Below, piece after piece: positions 31,762-41,650 of a stretch of 64,000 nucleotides of DNA. The notes below the pieces were generated by a model. The model did not search any database, was not told where the DNA came from, and saw only the letters and a list, made by a program, of their open reading frames with translations. The first letter of the stretch is position 1. Each line of letters starts with the position of its first letter. The translations under genes and the position numbers were made by a program. Source of the stretch: Cladocopium goreaui (taxonomy: Eukaryota > Sar > Dinophyceae > Suessiales > Symbiodiniaceae); NCBI GenBank assembly GCA_947184155.2, contig CAMXCT020006496.1, positions 94,915 to 158,914 of the forward strand, in the 5' to 3' direction.

Positions 31762-32238
31762 ATGGTGACGCTCGCTGATTTGCGTCTTCCAATTTCGGAT
31801 CAACTGACTGTACCAGTTCTGTACAATGTTTCCGACGAGCAGGTGCCATATACGGTCAACGACTTATTGACTCCATTCGATCTGGACGACTTCGGCATTG
31901 AAGGCTGTGAAATCAATAGTCTTCTCTATCCATTGAAGACTTCCGCACAGGTGCACCTATTGCCCAGCATTGAACTCCTGCAGGAGCATTGGACCCCATT
32001 CGATGACAGCCTCGAAGAGGGTACAGCGGTGCACTTTGTCATCATTGACAGATTTCTTTTCCAGTTTTTCTTGGATCGCGCTGCAGAGTTTCAAAATACC
32101 ATCCATCTCGGCGGCCACCCAGGTCAGCGTTTTTCCCATCAAACCAGACTGGAAGTGCATCTTTTGCCATCCACAGAGTCCATCGAGATGATCAGCGCAT
32201 CCACGGAGAATGTTGCCGACTTCGCACAGAAGTTGTGA
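31762..32238 (+). CDS. Small ORF of unknown function in the 5' part of the recombinase element, 158 residues
   Basis: ATG at 31762, acidic and Leu-rich (MVTLADLRLPISDQLTVP). No family recognised. Beyond its stop another frame is coiled-coil-like (LRSQVQRTEQRLGTLLETL, about 32236-32300), and the opposite strand is also open at 31957-32313, so the true coding frame here is uncertain and may be broken. Confidence 0.3.
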   Translation: MVTLADLRLPISDQLTVPVLYNVSDEQVPYTVNDLLTPFDLDDFGIEGCEINSLLYPLKTSAQVHLLPSIELLQEHWTPFDDSLEEGTAVHFVIIDRFLFQFFLDRAAEFQNTIHLGGHPGQRFSHQTRLEVHLLPSTESIEMISASTENVADFAQKL

Positions 32239-32380
32239 GCTTGCGTAGCCAGGTCCAGCGCACAGAGCAGCGCTTGGGCACCCTTCTGGAGACATTGGGA
32301 GCCGCTTTCCCACATTTGGCTGCAGATTTGGGGCTCACCCTTCAAATCAGCGATCTTGAGCCAACACCAGGAGGTGCGTG

Positions 32381-33641
32381 AGCTCACATCGACGTCATCG
32401 TTTGGAGCAAATCAACAGTGCCACTCAGTGCCAGACTTTTGGTTTTTACAACAATTTCAATGGATCCAAGCTTACGCTACATCCTTGGCTTTGTCGAGAC
32501 GCAGTTCAGTTTTTGGCCACGCGCTGCTGAACTTACCTCGTGTCAATTTTTGAAAAAAAACAGTTTTCACCGGGGGATTTGCGCACTGTTTTTCATGAAT
32601 AATTCGAGTCAACAGATGCAGAGTTTACGTTCAGTTTTTCACAGAGGTTACTGGTCATGTCTGTCATTGTACATTGAAGAATTGATTAAGGCATGTGCCT
32701 TTCGAATCATCCCAGAATGACATGACCCAAATGTACTTCACAAGACATCATGTTTGGATGCACACTTTGACGAATCCAGAGTGTCATGAACTCAAGTGAG
32801 TTCAGTTTTTCGTGATCAGTTTCTTTGACAGAGCATGCACAATCAGAAACCATTTTGGTCTAGGCTCAAGTGAGCACAATTTTGAAAGTGGGAGGGAATC
32901 GAAGCTTATTCCCTTTTCCGTCAGGACCCCGGAGAATTTCACAGTCAAGTGACTGATAATGAGACCCTTTTGACTGGCAAAGATGTTTCAAGTTTTCCAG
33001 CTAGACTGGAGCGTGATCAGGTGATCATGTGCTAGCCAGGGCCTCATCTGAATCATGTGGACGTCATTTTCAACGGCCATCACTTGAATGTTTTAGCTGG
33101 GATTTCTGATTTGCATATCAGTGGACAAGTGTCCAGAAAGTGGAGCATAGGTCGAGTGACCTGACGCTCTCTTCGCTGTGCACTCCTCAGCCTCTTCAGA
33201 CACAATTTTGTTTCATCCACATGTCGACGAGTGTCGGTCTGATTAAATCGGGTCGAGTGACCTGACCTAAATATATCCAGAATAGCAGAGTTGGTGGTAA
33301 GTGTCACCTATTCATATCAGATGATCCAGAGGCTTGAAATTAGAGCTTGTGAGTGCACATCACGTGTGGAACCCCCAGGTTTGAGACGATCTTCTGCCTG
33401 CGACAAGGCTTGCTTCAGGAAGAGACTATCCTCTTGTTGCCACATGTCTCATTGAATTAAAGTTTTAAGGGACGACCATTTCTGTCTTTCAGTTTTCGGA
33501 TAACATCCTGTGGCAGGATCAGATCATTGCAAGTGCTTCCTCCGAGAACCTCTGCATCCGTGCATCCGTAGTTTCCCAGCCGGGATAGCGTCGGACATCC
33601 TTTGAGTAGAGTTGCATCCGATCACAGGGATCCAAAGTTGC
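32381..33641. other. Non-coding leader of the recombinase element
   Basis: About 1.2 kb without a convincing frame, rich in TCAGTTTT and AGTGA-type words. At about 32850-32870 it reads CCATTTTGG, TCTA, GGCTCAAG, which is the spliced-leader 3' part interrupted by four bases. Confidence 0.4.
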
Positions 33642-35714
33642 ATGACCGAAGATGGAGAAATCACCGGAATTTTTGATGCTGTAGGAGTTGACTCATCATC
33701 AGTTATCTCAGAAGACCTGAGGGTTCCTTTGCCTCCTGACATAGATGAAACAGATGAAATATCCAGTAACTTGTTTGGGGGTGAAGACCTTTTGGAACCT
33801 GATTTGTGTTTGGACTCCCCACAAGCGCCCGAGCCTTGTCGAGAAGTATCAGAAACTCCGTTGAGTGATGCCAAAAAGAGAGACCTAAGGGCGATGATAG
33901 AAGACAGCTGTCTGTCCACCCAAGCTGTGTTCAAATTCAAGATGCCGTGGGAAAGACCCGGCCTGAGAACAGTTTTTGACCGCAAACCCAAGAATCTCAT
34001 ACCTGTTCCGGTTTTGAAACCAGTTGAGATTACCTCCGAAAAGAAGGACATCTCCAAGGCTGTTCCGCTGCCGAGCATTAAGCCTTACCGTGGGGCCTTC
34101 AGTGAAGTCATCAATTTTAACTTGGATTTTAGTGAACAGGAAATGGAAGAAAACCTTGAAAGGAAAGCCTTGGCAAAGTGGTATCTCATTTTCGCCTCAG
34201 GAGAGGATGCATGGCCTGAGGGTTTTGACTTGAGGGTAGCCGTAGCAGAACATAGGCTTTCAGAAATGAAGTTGGTTTTCGGGACCAGGAGCCCTAACAC
34301 CATCATTAGAAGGGGTTCGAGCATTCTCCAATTCATCAAATGGTACAGAACCAAGTACTTCTCGCTATGTCCTTTCCCTGTGAACTCCGCACTGGTTGAG
34401 GAATATGTTTCTGCATTACAGGCGAACAGGAAGTCTGTGTCAGCCATGAGAGGTTTCCTGGAAGCCCTGAATTTCTGCAAGCATTTTCTTCGGATGAACG
34501 TTGCTCCTCCGAATCATGAGTTGGTCTCCGCAAAGGTCCAACGAATAATCGAGGTGTGCGATGCTTTGAAGCCTGAGAAACAGCAAGCGAGAGTCTTGAC
34601 GGTCACAGAAGTTGAGTTTTTGGAGTCATGCTTAACCAATGAAAAGATGAGTCTTACTGACAGGGTCGCATGCGGGGTGATCCTTTTCTGCCTTTATAGC
34701 CGGAGCAGGTGGTCAGATGTCAAAAGGATCTACGGTTTTGTCCAAGATGTCAGGGAATCAGAAGGCAAAATATCAGGATACTTGGAATGCAGGACAAGGT
34801 CTCATAAGACCTCCAGATTGGTCGCTAAGTCTGGACTGGCCATGCCTCTAGTTGCACCAGTTTGGGGAGTCGGAAATCTGCCGTGGGGTTTAATTTTCAT
34901 TAAACTGTGCCAGAGCTCCAATCGACCTCTAGATTCTCTGAGCAATGAGCCCATGCTCAATGCGCCCACCCCTGATGGGTCTTGGTCTTGCAGGTCCGTG
35001 ACGACAACTGAGGCAGGCAAGTGGCTCCGCAAAATTCTGTCAGGAATGAAAGGAGACGCTGTCTTCACCACCATCCATGCCTTGAAAGCGACACCGCTAT
35101 CCTGGTGCGCCAAGTGGGGATTAAGCCCTGACATACGTGCATTGCTTGGACATCACTCAACAGGCAAAACGTCAGCCGAGTGCTATGGAAGAGACAATCT
35201 TGCGAAACCCCTCCGTGACTTTGACCTCGTTTTACAACAGATTAGAACGGGAGCCTTTTCACCAGACGCCACCAGGTCTGGAATGATTAGGGAAGATAGC
35301 GTGCAAGATCCAAGTTTGTCTTACAGCCATCCAGAGCCAAGCGAACCTCCGAATGTTCAGAAACACGAACAAGCCAACGAAGAAGATGATTCCTCATCCT
35401 CCTCTTCAGAATCAACGAGCGACTCCCAAGAAAGCTCGGAGTCAGACCTGGAAATGGACCCGGTCACCCGTTCCAAGAATTGGGGCCCTGAGATGTTGAT
35501 GTACAGAAACAAAAAGAGCCTCATAGTCCATGCAGTAGCTTCGGGTGGAGCAGACACATTCAGTTGTGGGGTCAAGATTACCAAAGACTTTGAAGAAATT
35601 CAGTCTTCTAATTTCCTTGAACTCCGACAATGCAAAAGATGTGCCACCGCAAGACCTTTGAAAACTGCGGGACAACTCGCATCGGCATTGAAGAAGCTGC
35701 GTTCCGAGAGGTGA
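33642..35714 (+). CDS. Tyrosine recombinase of the retrotransposon, 690 residues
   Basis: Start taken as the first ATG (33642); a TTG ten codons upstream is in frame. The N-terminal 150 residues are acidic and not recognised. A SAM-like core-binding region follows (WYRTKYFSLCPFPVNSALVE). The catalytic domain shows the first Arg in FCLYSRSRWSDVKRI, box II as HALKATPLSW, the second His in LLGHHSTGK, and the nucleophile Tyr in SAECYGRDN. The usual HxxR is therefore HxxK. A Ser/Glu-rich linker leads to a C-terminal CGV...CKRC segment that may bind zinc. The enzyme should integrate a circular DNA copy of the element. It is the first gene, about 500 bp before gag. Confidence 0.9.
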   Translation: MTEDGEITGIFDAVGVDSSSVISEDLRVPLPPDIDETDEISSNLFGGEDLLEPDLCLDSPQAPEPCREVSETPLSDAKKRDLRAMIEDSCLSTQAVFKFKMPWERPGLRTVFDRKPKNLIPVPVLKPVEITSEKKDISKAVPLPSIKPYRGAFSEVINFNLDFSEQEMEENLERKALAKWYLIFASGEDAWPEGFDLRVAVAEHRLSEMKLVFGTRSPNTIIRRGSSILQFIKWYRTKYFSLCPFPVNSALVEEYVSALQANRKSVSAMRGFLEALNFCKHFLRMNVAPPNHELVSAKVQRIIEVCDALKPEKQQARVLTVTEVEFLESCLTNEKMSLTDRVACGVILFCLYSRSRWSDVKRIYGFVQDVRESEGKISGYLECRTRSHKTSRLVAKSGLAMPLVAPVWGVGNLPWGLIFIKLCQSSNRPLDSLSNEPMLNAPTPDGSWSCRSVTTTEAGKWLRKILSGMKGDAVFTTIHALKATPLSWCAKWGLSPDIRALLGHHSTGKTSAECYGRDNLAKPLRDFDLVLQQIRTGAFSPDATRSGMIREDSVQDPSLSYSHPEPSEPPNVQKHEQANEEDDSSSSSSESTSDSQESSESDLEMDPVTRSKNWGPEMLMYRNKKSLIVHAVASGGADTFSCGVKITKDFEEIQSSNFLELRQCKRCATARPLKTAGQLASALKKLRSER

Positions 35715-36225
35715 AGAAAAAGCGGGATGAGAGGCAGCTGTTGATCGATTAAGGTCGGTTTTCTCATGGCAGTCGGAAAGAAGCGAGTGCTTCAAGTTTT
35801 CTCGAGTGAGAACCATCATCACGACATGCTGAGTCACTGAGCAGTCAGTCATGTTGTGATTGAACATTCATCCATGTGAAGATGTTCTCTTCTAGAAGCG
35901 AGTGCTTCGTTTCGGTCATGTGAGTACATGTCCTCTCTCTGTTTTGATGGTTCAAACTCAGTGCACGTTTGAGTGCACATCCTCAAGTGAGGCTCACAAC
36001 AATCCATAAAATTTCATAGTTTGTCCAGGTGACGCCATGCAGGAGTCAATTCCACAATAGACGACATTGTGAATACTTCACTTTAATATCGACATATGAT
36101 GTCGTCTTCAGAATTAATATTTAAATGTACAATAACACCGACCCTCAATTTTCATCATTGGTTATGACAGATTAGCACAACCTTAGTGCCTGACTCCACC
36201 CGCAGACCGTCAACGCCTCTTCGCA
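35715..36225. other. Spacer between recombinase and gag
   Basis: 511 bp with no usable frame. It contains repeated AAGCGAGTGCTTC and TCAAGTGAG words that might be regulatory. Nothing more can be said. Confidence 0.4.
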
Positions 36226-37434
36226 ATGGGGACTTTGCTGGAATCTCGAGAAGCCTTAAAGGCCAGAGGACTGGAAGTCAGCCTCACGTCAGAGGAAATT
36301 GATGCATTGGTTCACAACAGAGTAGACTCCCTTGCACGTCTAGCATTCGCAGCATGCCAACCAGGTGAGTCCCCGACCGATGATCAAATTGTAGCATTGT
36401 TCGCCGGTAGGGCAGTTCCAAACCAAGGGACTTTTGCATCCATGAGGCGCTTAATTTTTGAAGCACAGACGTTGCTATCGGCAGACCTCCAAAACAAAGT
36501 GCACAAAGCAGATGAGAGTATCAAAACCAAGTTAGCTCCTGCCGAAAGGGACAACAGGATCAAAGACCAAAAGGCAAGGCTGGAAGGGCTCAGATTTCGT
36601 GGTGAGGAGGAGTGTTCTCATCAAAGCTACGACCTGGTGCTCCACATGCTCGAAAAGGACACTCTTTTGTATCTTCCACCAGACAAGTTTCCCACGAGAC
36701 GCCATGAGCTTTTACAAAAGAAAGCGCCCAAGGAAATCACGATTGACCAGTCTGCGTTGATTGTTCGAGACAAACATATGGAACTCACATGTGCAACTTC
36801 AACTGAACTCGAGGCCACCAACGCCCTTCGACGCAGAGCTCTGGCATTCGATTTAGTGAAGGCATGTGATTTTCACGTCATGAATGCTTTTCATGCAGAC
36901 CTGTTTGATCACTTGCATCAGACACCGCCGCCTGGTTATTCATCCGTCTCTTTAGCGCAATTGTTGAGAGCAGATCGAGCCGCTTGGGTTCTCATCGCTG
37001 AACGTATCACTACCCTGAAAAGGGATGAACAAGGGAAATTGCCATTAGAAGCGGAACTCCAACAGGTGCTTTCACATCCATCAGTCACCTTCCATTTGTT
37101 ACCTTTGCCAGTTGCGGGAACGCCCAAGACTCCCTCACCGAAGCCGAAGCCACAGCCAAAGCGTTCCAGATCTCCAAAGCGGCCATCCGGCCCTGCGCCC
37201 ACTAAGGGAAAAGGCAAAGGAAAGAAGGGAGGCAAAAGGGGGCGAGGCCCTAACGTCCCCAAGGGACTGATCAACAAAAATTTGCAGACATCATCCGGAG
37301 AGCGCCTATGCTGGGCTTTCAATTTGGAACAGGGCTGCCCAAATGCTAAGCCCGGAGAACGCTGCAACCGAGGCATACACCTTTGCGCAGAACCAGGCTG
37401 CGAAAAGCCTCACAGCCTTCAAAAGCACCAGTGA
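36226..37434 (+). CDS. Gag-like protein with C-terminal Cys/His fingers, 402 residues
   Basis: ATG at 36226. The first 290 residues are mostly helical with no recognisable family. A Pro/Lys/Arg-rich tract follows (SPKPKPQPKRSRSPKRPSGP, then Gly/Lys). The end has CX8CX8CX4H (CWAFNLEQGC ... CNRGIH) followed by CX4CX3H (CAEPGCEKPH), which suggests nucleic-acid binding. Position and composition fit gag. It ends at TGA 37432-37434, directly followed in the same frame by the MTase-RT ORF. Confidence 0.75.
   Translation: MGTLLESREALKARGLEVSLTSEEIDALVHNRVDSLARLAFAACQPGESPTDDQIVALFAGRAVPNQGTFASMRRLIFEAQTLLSADLQNKVHKADESIKTKLAPAERDNRIKDQKARLEGLRFRGEEECSHQSYDLVLHMLEKDTLLYLPPDKFPTRRHELLQKKAPKEITIDQSALIVRDKHMELTCATSTELEATNALRRRALAFDLVKACDFHVMNAFHADLFDHLHQTPPPGYSSVSLAQLLRADRAAWVLIAERITTLKRDEQGKLPLEAELQQVLSHPSVTFHLLPLPVAGTPKTPSPKPKPQPKRSRSPKRPSGPAPTKGKGKGKKGGKRGRGPNVPKGLINKNLQTSSGERLCWAFNLEQGCPNAKPGERCNRGIHLCAEPGCEKPHSLQKHQ
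37432..37434 (+). other. In-frame TGA between gag and RT ORF (probable readthrough site)
   Basis: The frame reads CAC CAG TGA CAG CCA GCA and is then open to 40425. The first ATG of the downstream ORF is at 37579, inside the MTase-like motif I, so starting there would cut the domain. This favours entry from gag by readthrough. Confidence 0.6.
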
Positions 37435-40425
37435 CAGCCAGCAGCGGAAGCTTCAATTTTGCAAGAACCAGCTCATCCGAAGCGAGAGCCACCTCTCTTG
37501 AAGAAGCCTCCGCTCAATCAACTTTTTGCCATAGAGGTCTTCGCAGGAAGCGGCAAACTCACAGCCTCAATTCGAGCCATGGGATTGCAAGACAGTTTTG
37601 GGATAGACCTGAAACTGCCTCAAACCTTGCGAAGTCCAATAATTAAATACGATCTGACCAACGAGGAACACCTCGAACTTGTAAAGAATTTGATCAGATC
37701 GCCACAATGCTGCTATGTACATTTCGCGCCTCCATGTGGCACTAGTTCCAGAGCCCGCCTGATCCAACGCAAAGGACGATGGAATCCCCCCATCGTCCGC
37801 ACAGACCAATATCCCAATGGGCTCCCTACCCTATCGGGAACCTTAGCCATTCGAGTTGCTGCGGCCAATAAATTGTATGAAATCACCTGTGACTTAATCC
37901 AGTTGTGTTTGGAATTGCAAAAGTACTTTTCAGTGGAAAACCCAGGACGCTCTTTCATGTGGCAAACTACCCCCTTTGTCAAACTACTGAGCACTTTTCC
38001 TTTGCTCCAAGTGCTTTTCCATCACTGTCGGTATGGAAGTTCTCGTCGTAAACTGACCAAACTAGTCCATAACATCCCTACCTTCCAAACACTAGAATGT
38101 TTTTGCCAAGGTGATCACCCACACGATCCGTGGGGCCGCACTCCCGATGGTAAGTGGTCAACAGCAGAAGAAACAGCCTATCCATGGGAGTTGTGCAAAG
38201 CCATTGCAGCCAAACTTATGCACCAACTCCAAACCGACGGGTACGATTGCAGTCCTCCCGTTTTCGCTTTGCAGGAGGCCTCACTCCAAACCATGAGGGC
38301 CTCAACCGACATTCAACCACGTCGAGGTTTACCATCGATGGTCTCAGAATTTGAGAGCGTCCAAAATCACCCCATCGATGCACCTTTACCCATAAACTCC
38401 AGACGCCTCAGTACTCAAGTCCGGGGGTATTCCGCGAGTACTGATGATAAGTCAAGTTCAATCTCCATAGGCATCCACAGAAGCCCAGAAAAATTTGTGA
38501 GTGAAGCCATCAAAGTTGGACACCCCACTAGAGTTCATTCACTTTTTCCTGACGAGATAAGCGATGTTGTAGCTTTGAACTTGAAAAGAGGTAAAAACAT
38601 GGCCTTGACACGAACGGAAGAAATCAAAAGGTGGATAAGCTTGTCCAGAGACCTGTCTGAACTTGAAGCTGACTTCAAAAAGACCATGTCAGTCCGACGC
38701 CGGACAATTCTCAAGGACAAGAAGCTTATCCTTCTCCGAAATCTGCTTGCTGAGGCCGGACATGAAGACGTAGACCTGGTTACTCAACTTTCCGGTGGCT
38801 TTGACCTCACAGGCATGTTACCGGAGTCACACGTCTTCAACCGGAGGGTCAGGCCAGCCGTCATCTCTTGCGGAGAACTCAGACGTGCGGCAGACTTGGG
38901 CAGAGCAGGCATTTTGCAATCTGTTAAGTCATCAGGCGACCCTGACCTGGACAGAGACTTGTATGCAGCGACCTTGAAAGAGGTTTCCAAAGGTTTCTTG
39001 ACAGAAGTCCAGGATCTGATGACCTTGCCGCAAGGAGCCACCTTAACCAGGAGGTTCGGTGTCAAACAAAAGAATAAGGTTCGCCCCATAGATGATTATA
39101 AAGCCTCCTTTGTAAACAGCAGTGTTTCTCAGACCGAGTCAGCCACGGTGCATACGGTCGATCACATTGCTTCCTTGATCTCTTGCTTCATGAGGACGTC
39201 TTGCAGCCGTGAAATGGTGCCCACTCTAAGTGCCAAGACGTGGGATCTTGCGGACGCTTACAAGCAAGTGCTGTTGAGCGACGAAGCCTTTGAGATGGAT
39301 TCTTACTTGGTGGTTTTCTGTCCGAACACTTCAGGTCCTAAAGTTTTCCAGCAGAGTGTGCTCCCCTTTGGATCAGTGGCGTCAGTCACAGCCTTCCTTA
39401 GAATAGCCCACGCTCTGTGGCGGTTGGGAACCAAGTTACTAGGACTCATGTGGTCATCGTATTTCGATGACTTTTTCTCGGTGGAAGTCAGTGAATTCTC
39501 CAAACACACTGACCTGGTGATAGCTTCATTCTTTAGCATTTTGGGTTGGAAATTATCAGCTGAAAAGCTAGTCGATTACCACACCATTTGCAAAGTTCTT
39601 GGAGTGGAGTTTGACCTGGGAATGTCCGGAGAAGGCCTCTCATGGGTTCACAACACCGAAGACCGGGTGGACGAGTTATGCCATCACTTGAAGGACATCA
39701 TTCAAGATGGTTTCCTCAAAAGATCTGAGGGCGAAAGACTGAGAGGGCGACTGCAATTTGCCTGCGGACAACTCTTCGGTAGAGCTGCAAGGAACCACAT
39801 CCGCATTCTCTCAGATCACATCAAAGGCTGCAGAAGTAAACTTGATGATGACACTCTACACGCCCTGAGGCAGATCGAGGAGCTGATCCGCGCCAACCGG
39901 CCCAGGAAGCTCTTGGGAACCTTGACGGATCATTTTCATGTGTATGTTGATGCATCTTTCGATGATGATGGGTACACCGGAATCGGTGGGGCCTTATACA
40001 ATAGCTCTGGACAGGCAATAAAATTCTTCAGTGAGAAAGTTGACCTGAATTTCATTGAATCGGTGAAACAAGAGAATCAAAAGAACATCATCCAGGAGTT
40101 GGAGATGCTTGCCTTGCTGACCGCCGTCGAAACTTGGGGTCCCGTGTGGGAAGGCCACAGAGTTGTGGCTTTCACAGATAGCGAATCCGTTCGCGGTAGC
40201 TTTCTAAAAACTTGGTCCAAAAACTGTCCTTGCAACAAGTTACTGGCTCGGATATTCTTCCTGGAAGAATCCCACACTTGCCCCTTGTGGCTTGAGCGAG
40301 TGCCAAGCCAGTCCAACCCTAGCGATGTTCTCTCACGTAGCCAAGTGGCCGTGTGGAAAGGGTTGACTAGGGAACAAGTAGACTTCAGATCCATTTGGAG
40401 TCATGCCATCAATATCCCGGGGTAA
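37435..40425 (+). CDS. Pol: cytosine-methyltransferase-like domain, reverse transcriptase, RNase H
   Basis: The open frame follows the gag stop directly. At about 37525-38240 lies an MTase-like domain with motif I AIEVFAGSGKL, motif IV YVHFAPPCGTSS (Pro-Cys pair), motif VI SVENPGRSFMW, and TAYPWELCKAIAAKL at its end. Then a linker of about 250 residues. RT has LADAYKQV and the catalytic YFDD near 39460-39471. RNase H has VDASF, QELEMLAL, FTDSES and NPSDVLSR, so all four acidic positions are present. DIRS elements are known to carry an adenine methylase after RT; here a cytosine-type domain precedes RT instead. No ATG suits its start, and it is probably made as a Gag-Pol fusion. Confidence 0.9.
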   Translation, partial: QPAAEASILQEPAHPKREPPLLKKPPLNQLFAIEVFAGSGKLTASIRAMGLQDSFGIDLKLPQTLRSPIIKYDLTNEEHLELVKNLIRSPQCCYVHFAPPCGTSSRARLIQRKGRWNPPIVRTDQYPNGLPTLSGTLAIRVAAANKLYEITCDLIQLCLELQKYFSVENPGRSFMWQTTPFVKLLSTFPLLQVLFHHCRYGSSRRKLTKLVHNIPTFQTLECFCQGDHPHDPWGRTPDGKWSTAEETAYPWELCKAIAAKLMHQLQTDGYDCSPPVFALQEASLQTMRASTDIQPRRGLPSMVSEFESVQNHPIDAPLPINSRRLSTQVRGYSASTDDKSSSISIGIHRSPEKFVSEAIKVGHPTRVHSLFPDEISDVVALNLKRGKNMALTRTEEIKRWISLSRDLSELEADFKKTMSVRRRTILKDKKLILLRNLLAEAGHEDVDLVTQLSGGFDLTGMLPESHVFNRRVRPAVISCGELRRAADLGRAGILQSVKSSGDPDLDRDLYAATLKEVSKGFLTEVQDLMTLPQGATLTRRFGVKQKNKVRPIDDYKASFVNSSVSQTESATVHTVDHIASLISCFMRTSCSREMVPTLSAKTWDLADAYKQVLLSDEAFEMDSYLVVFCPNTSGPKVFQQSVLPFGSVASVTAFLRIAHALWRLGTKLLGLMWSSYFDDFFSVEVSEFSKHTDLVIASFFSILGWKLSAEKLVDYHTICKVLGVEFDLGMSGEGLSWVHNTEDRVDELCHHLKDIIQDGFLKRSEGERLRGRLQFACGQLFGRAARNHIRILSDHIKGCRSKLDDDTLHALRQIEELIRANRPRKLLGTLTDHFHVYVDASFDDDGYTGIGGALYNSSGQAIKFFSEKVDLNFIESVKQENQKNIIQELEMLALLTAVETWGPVWEGHRVVAFTDSESVRGSFLKTWSKNCPCNKLLARIFFLEESHTCPLWLERVPSQSNPSDVLSRSQVAVWKGLTREQVDFRSIWSHAINIPG

Positions 40426-40588
40426 GAGCGCGATGCATGACAGTGAGACCAATTCTCCCCATTGTCAAAAGAGCGCTTGCGGCAGCAGTGTTTCTCATTC
40501 TTCATGTATGGTGAATTTCACAGAGAGTTTGTAAACGAAAACACGTTTTCGAGCTTGTCACCACAGCGAACGTTTTGATGCTATGTAA
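40425..40588 (+). repeat. Repeat B1
   Basis: 164 bp, identical by eye to 41487-41650. It overlaps the last base of the pol stop codon and abuts A2. Confidence 0.95.
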
Positions 40589-41032
40589 GAATTCTCTCAT
40601 GGAACATGATAGATTTTTACATACTACGAAACGTGGAGAATGTAATGTTTCATTACATGCCTGTGGTGACTTTGAACAACATTAGAAATGGGATTATCAG
40701 ATAGAAACCAAAACGTGTTGAATTTTGGAAACAGTGGAATCCTGTCAGTGAACATCTTGAAATCTGGAAGCAGTGGAATCCTGTCAGTGGTCATCTCTTA
40801 AAGATCCTTTTACGATTTCAGTTGATTGATGATTTGTCGAATTTTCACTATGTTGCAATTTTGGATTCAAGCTTCAAGTGAAGCAATGTGGCGAGTGCCA
40901 CAGGACGACATGGCAAGTGCCAAGACACATGTCTTTATGTCAATTTCACACTTGACATGTCAATCAACTCATGAAAGTAAACATGAACAAATTCACAATC
41001 ATCAACATCATGTTCACTTTCAAAATTTTCGT
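40589..41032 (+). repeat. Repeat A2
   Basis: 444 bp, nearly identical to A1 (31293-31735). It is directly adjacent to B1. Confidence 0.95.
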
Positions 41033-41425
41033 CCCACCCATTCTTATCCCATCCCAAAGTTCATTGCTTCAAGTGATGCAATGATTGACATGATCCAAGT
41101 GGATCTACTTTCTTTCTTTCTCCACTTGGTCATTCACATGGCTGAACCGTCGTTGCAAGCTCTATTTCAACAAGTGTTCGTCACTCAATCTTTTCTTCAT
41201 CAACTGCAGACCGCGGAGGAGTTCATCAGTGACATTTCCGACCACCTTGACGAATTTGAAGTCCCACATGAGGACAACTACATGCAGATCCGCACAGGCA
41301 TCCGCCAATTGCGTATCCACTTGAACTTCCTCCTGGCCATTCAGTTGCTTGAAGCGTGCCGTGGCCTTGAACGTTACATGCAACGGCACGGTCGTTTACC
41401 CAATATCGACCTCAATTTTCAGTGA
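40829..41425 (+). CDS. ORF spanning A2 and the C segment, 198 residues, unknown
   Basis: ATG at 40829. The first 67 or so residues are encoded in repeat A and are shared with the A1 copy, where the frame soon stops. The rest, in the unique C segment, is helical and Leu/Gln-rich (LLSFFLHLVIHMAEPSLQAL). No family recognised. It could be a protein of the short A-C-B unit. Confidence 0.4.
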   Translation: MICRIFTMLQFWIQASSEAMWRVPQDDMASAKTHVFMSISHLTCQSTHESKHEQIHNHQHHVHFQNFRPTHSYPIPKFIASSDAMIDMIQVDLLSFFLHLVIHMAEPSLQALFQQVFVTQSFLHQLQTAEEFISDISDHLDEFEVPHEDNYMQIRTGIRQLRIHLNFLLAIQLLEACRGLERYMQRHGRLPNIDLNFQ

Positions 41426-41486
41426 CATCGCTGTCAAACGTTACGTTTTTCCAGTTGCATCTTCTGGCACGTGCCTACCCGAAGCC
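41033..41486 (+). other. Unique C segment between A2 and B2
   Basis: 454 bp not found elsewhere in the element. In standard split direct repeats A2 and B2 are contiguous. With it, A2-C-B2 forms a 1062-bp unit that has the same ends as the full A1-...-B1 unit. Confidence 0.7.
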
Positions 41487-41650
41487 AGAGCGCGATGCAT
41501 GACAGTGAGACCAATTCTCCCCATTGTCAAAAGAGCGCTTGCGGCAGCAGTGTTTCTCATTCTTCATGTATGGTGAATTTCACAGAGAGTTTGTAAACGA
41601 AAACACGTTTTCGAGCTTGTCACCACAGCGAACGTTTTGATGCTATGTAA
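41487..41650 (+). repeat. Repeat B2, right end of the element
   Basis: 164 bp, identical by eye to B1. AT-rich host sequence follows at once. Confidence 0.95.

Larger units (their letters stand above)
31293..41650 (+). mobile_element. DIRS/Ngaro-like tyrosine-recombinase retrotransposon
   Basis: It spans 10,358 bp. Repeat order: A1 (31293-31735), internal genes, B1 (40425-40588), A2 (40589-41032), C (41033-41486), B2 (41487-41650). This is the split-direct-repeat plan of Ngaro/PAT elements (A1-ORFs-B1-A2-B2) with an extra 454-bp segment between A2 and B2. Gene order is recombinase, gag, then MTase-RT-RNase H, whereas known Ngaro/PAT elements put the recombinase last. There are no LTRs and no target duplication, as expected for integration by a tyrosine recombinase. 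Confidence 0.92.

Noticed and set aside
33524..34480. Minus-strand frames across the recombinase
   Set aside because: Shadows; the plus strand carries the full recombinase signature.
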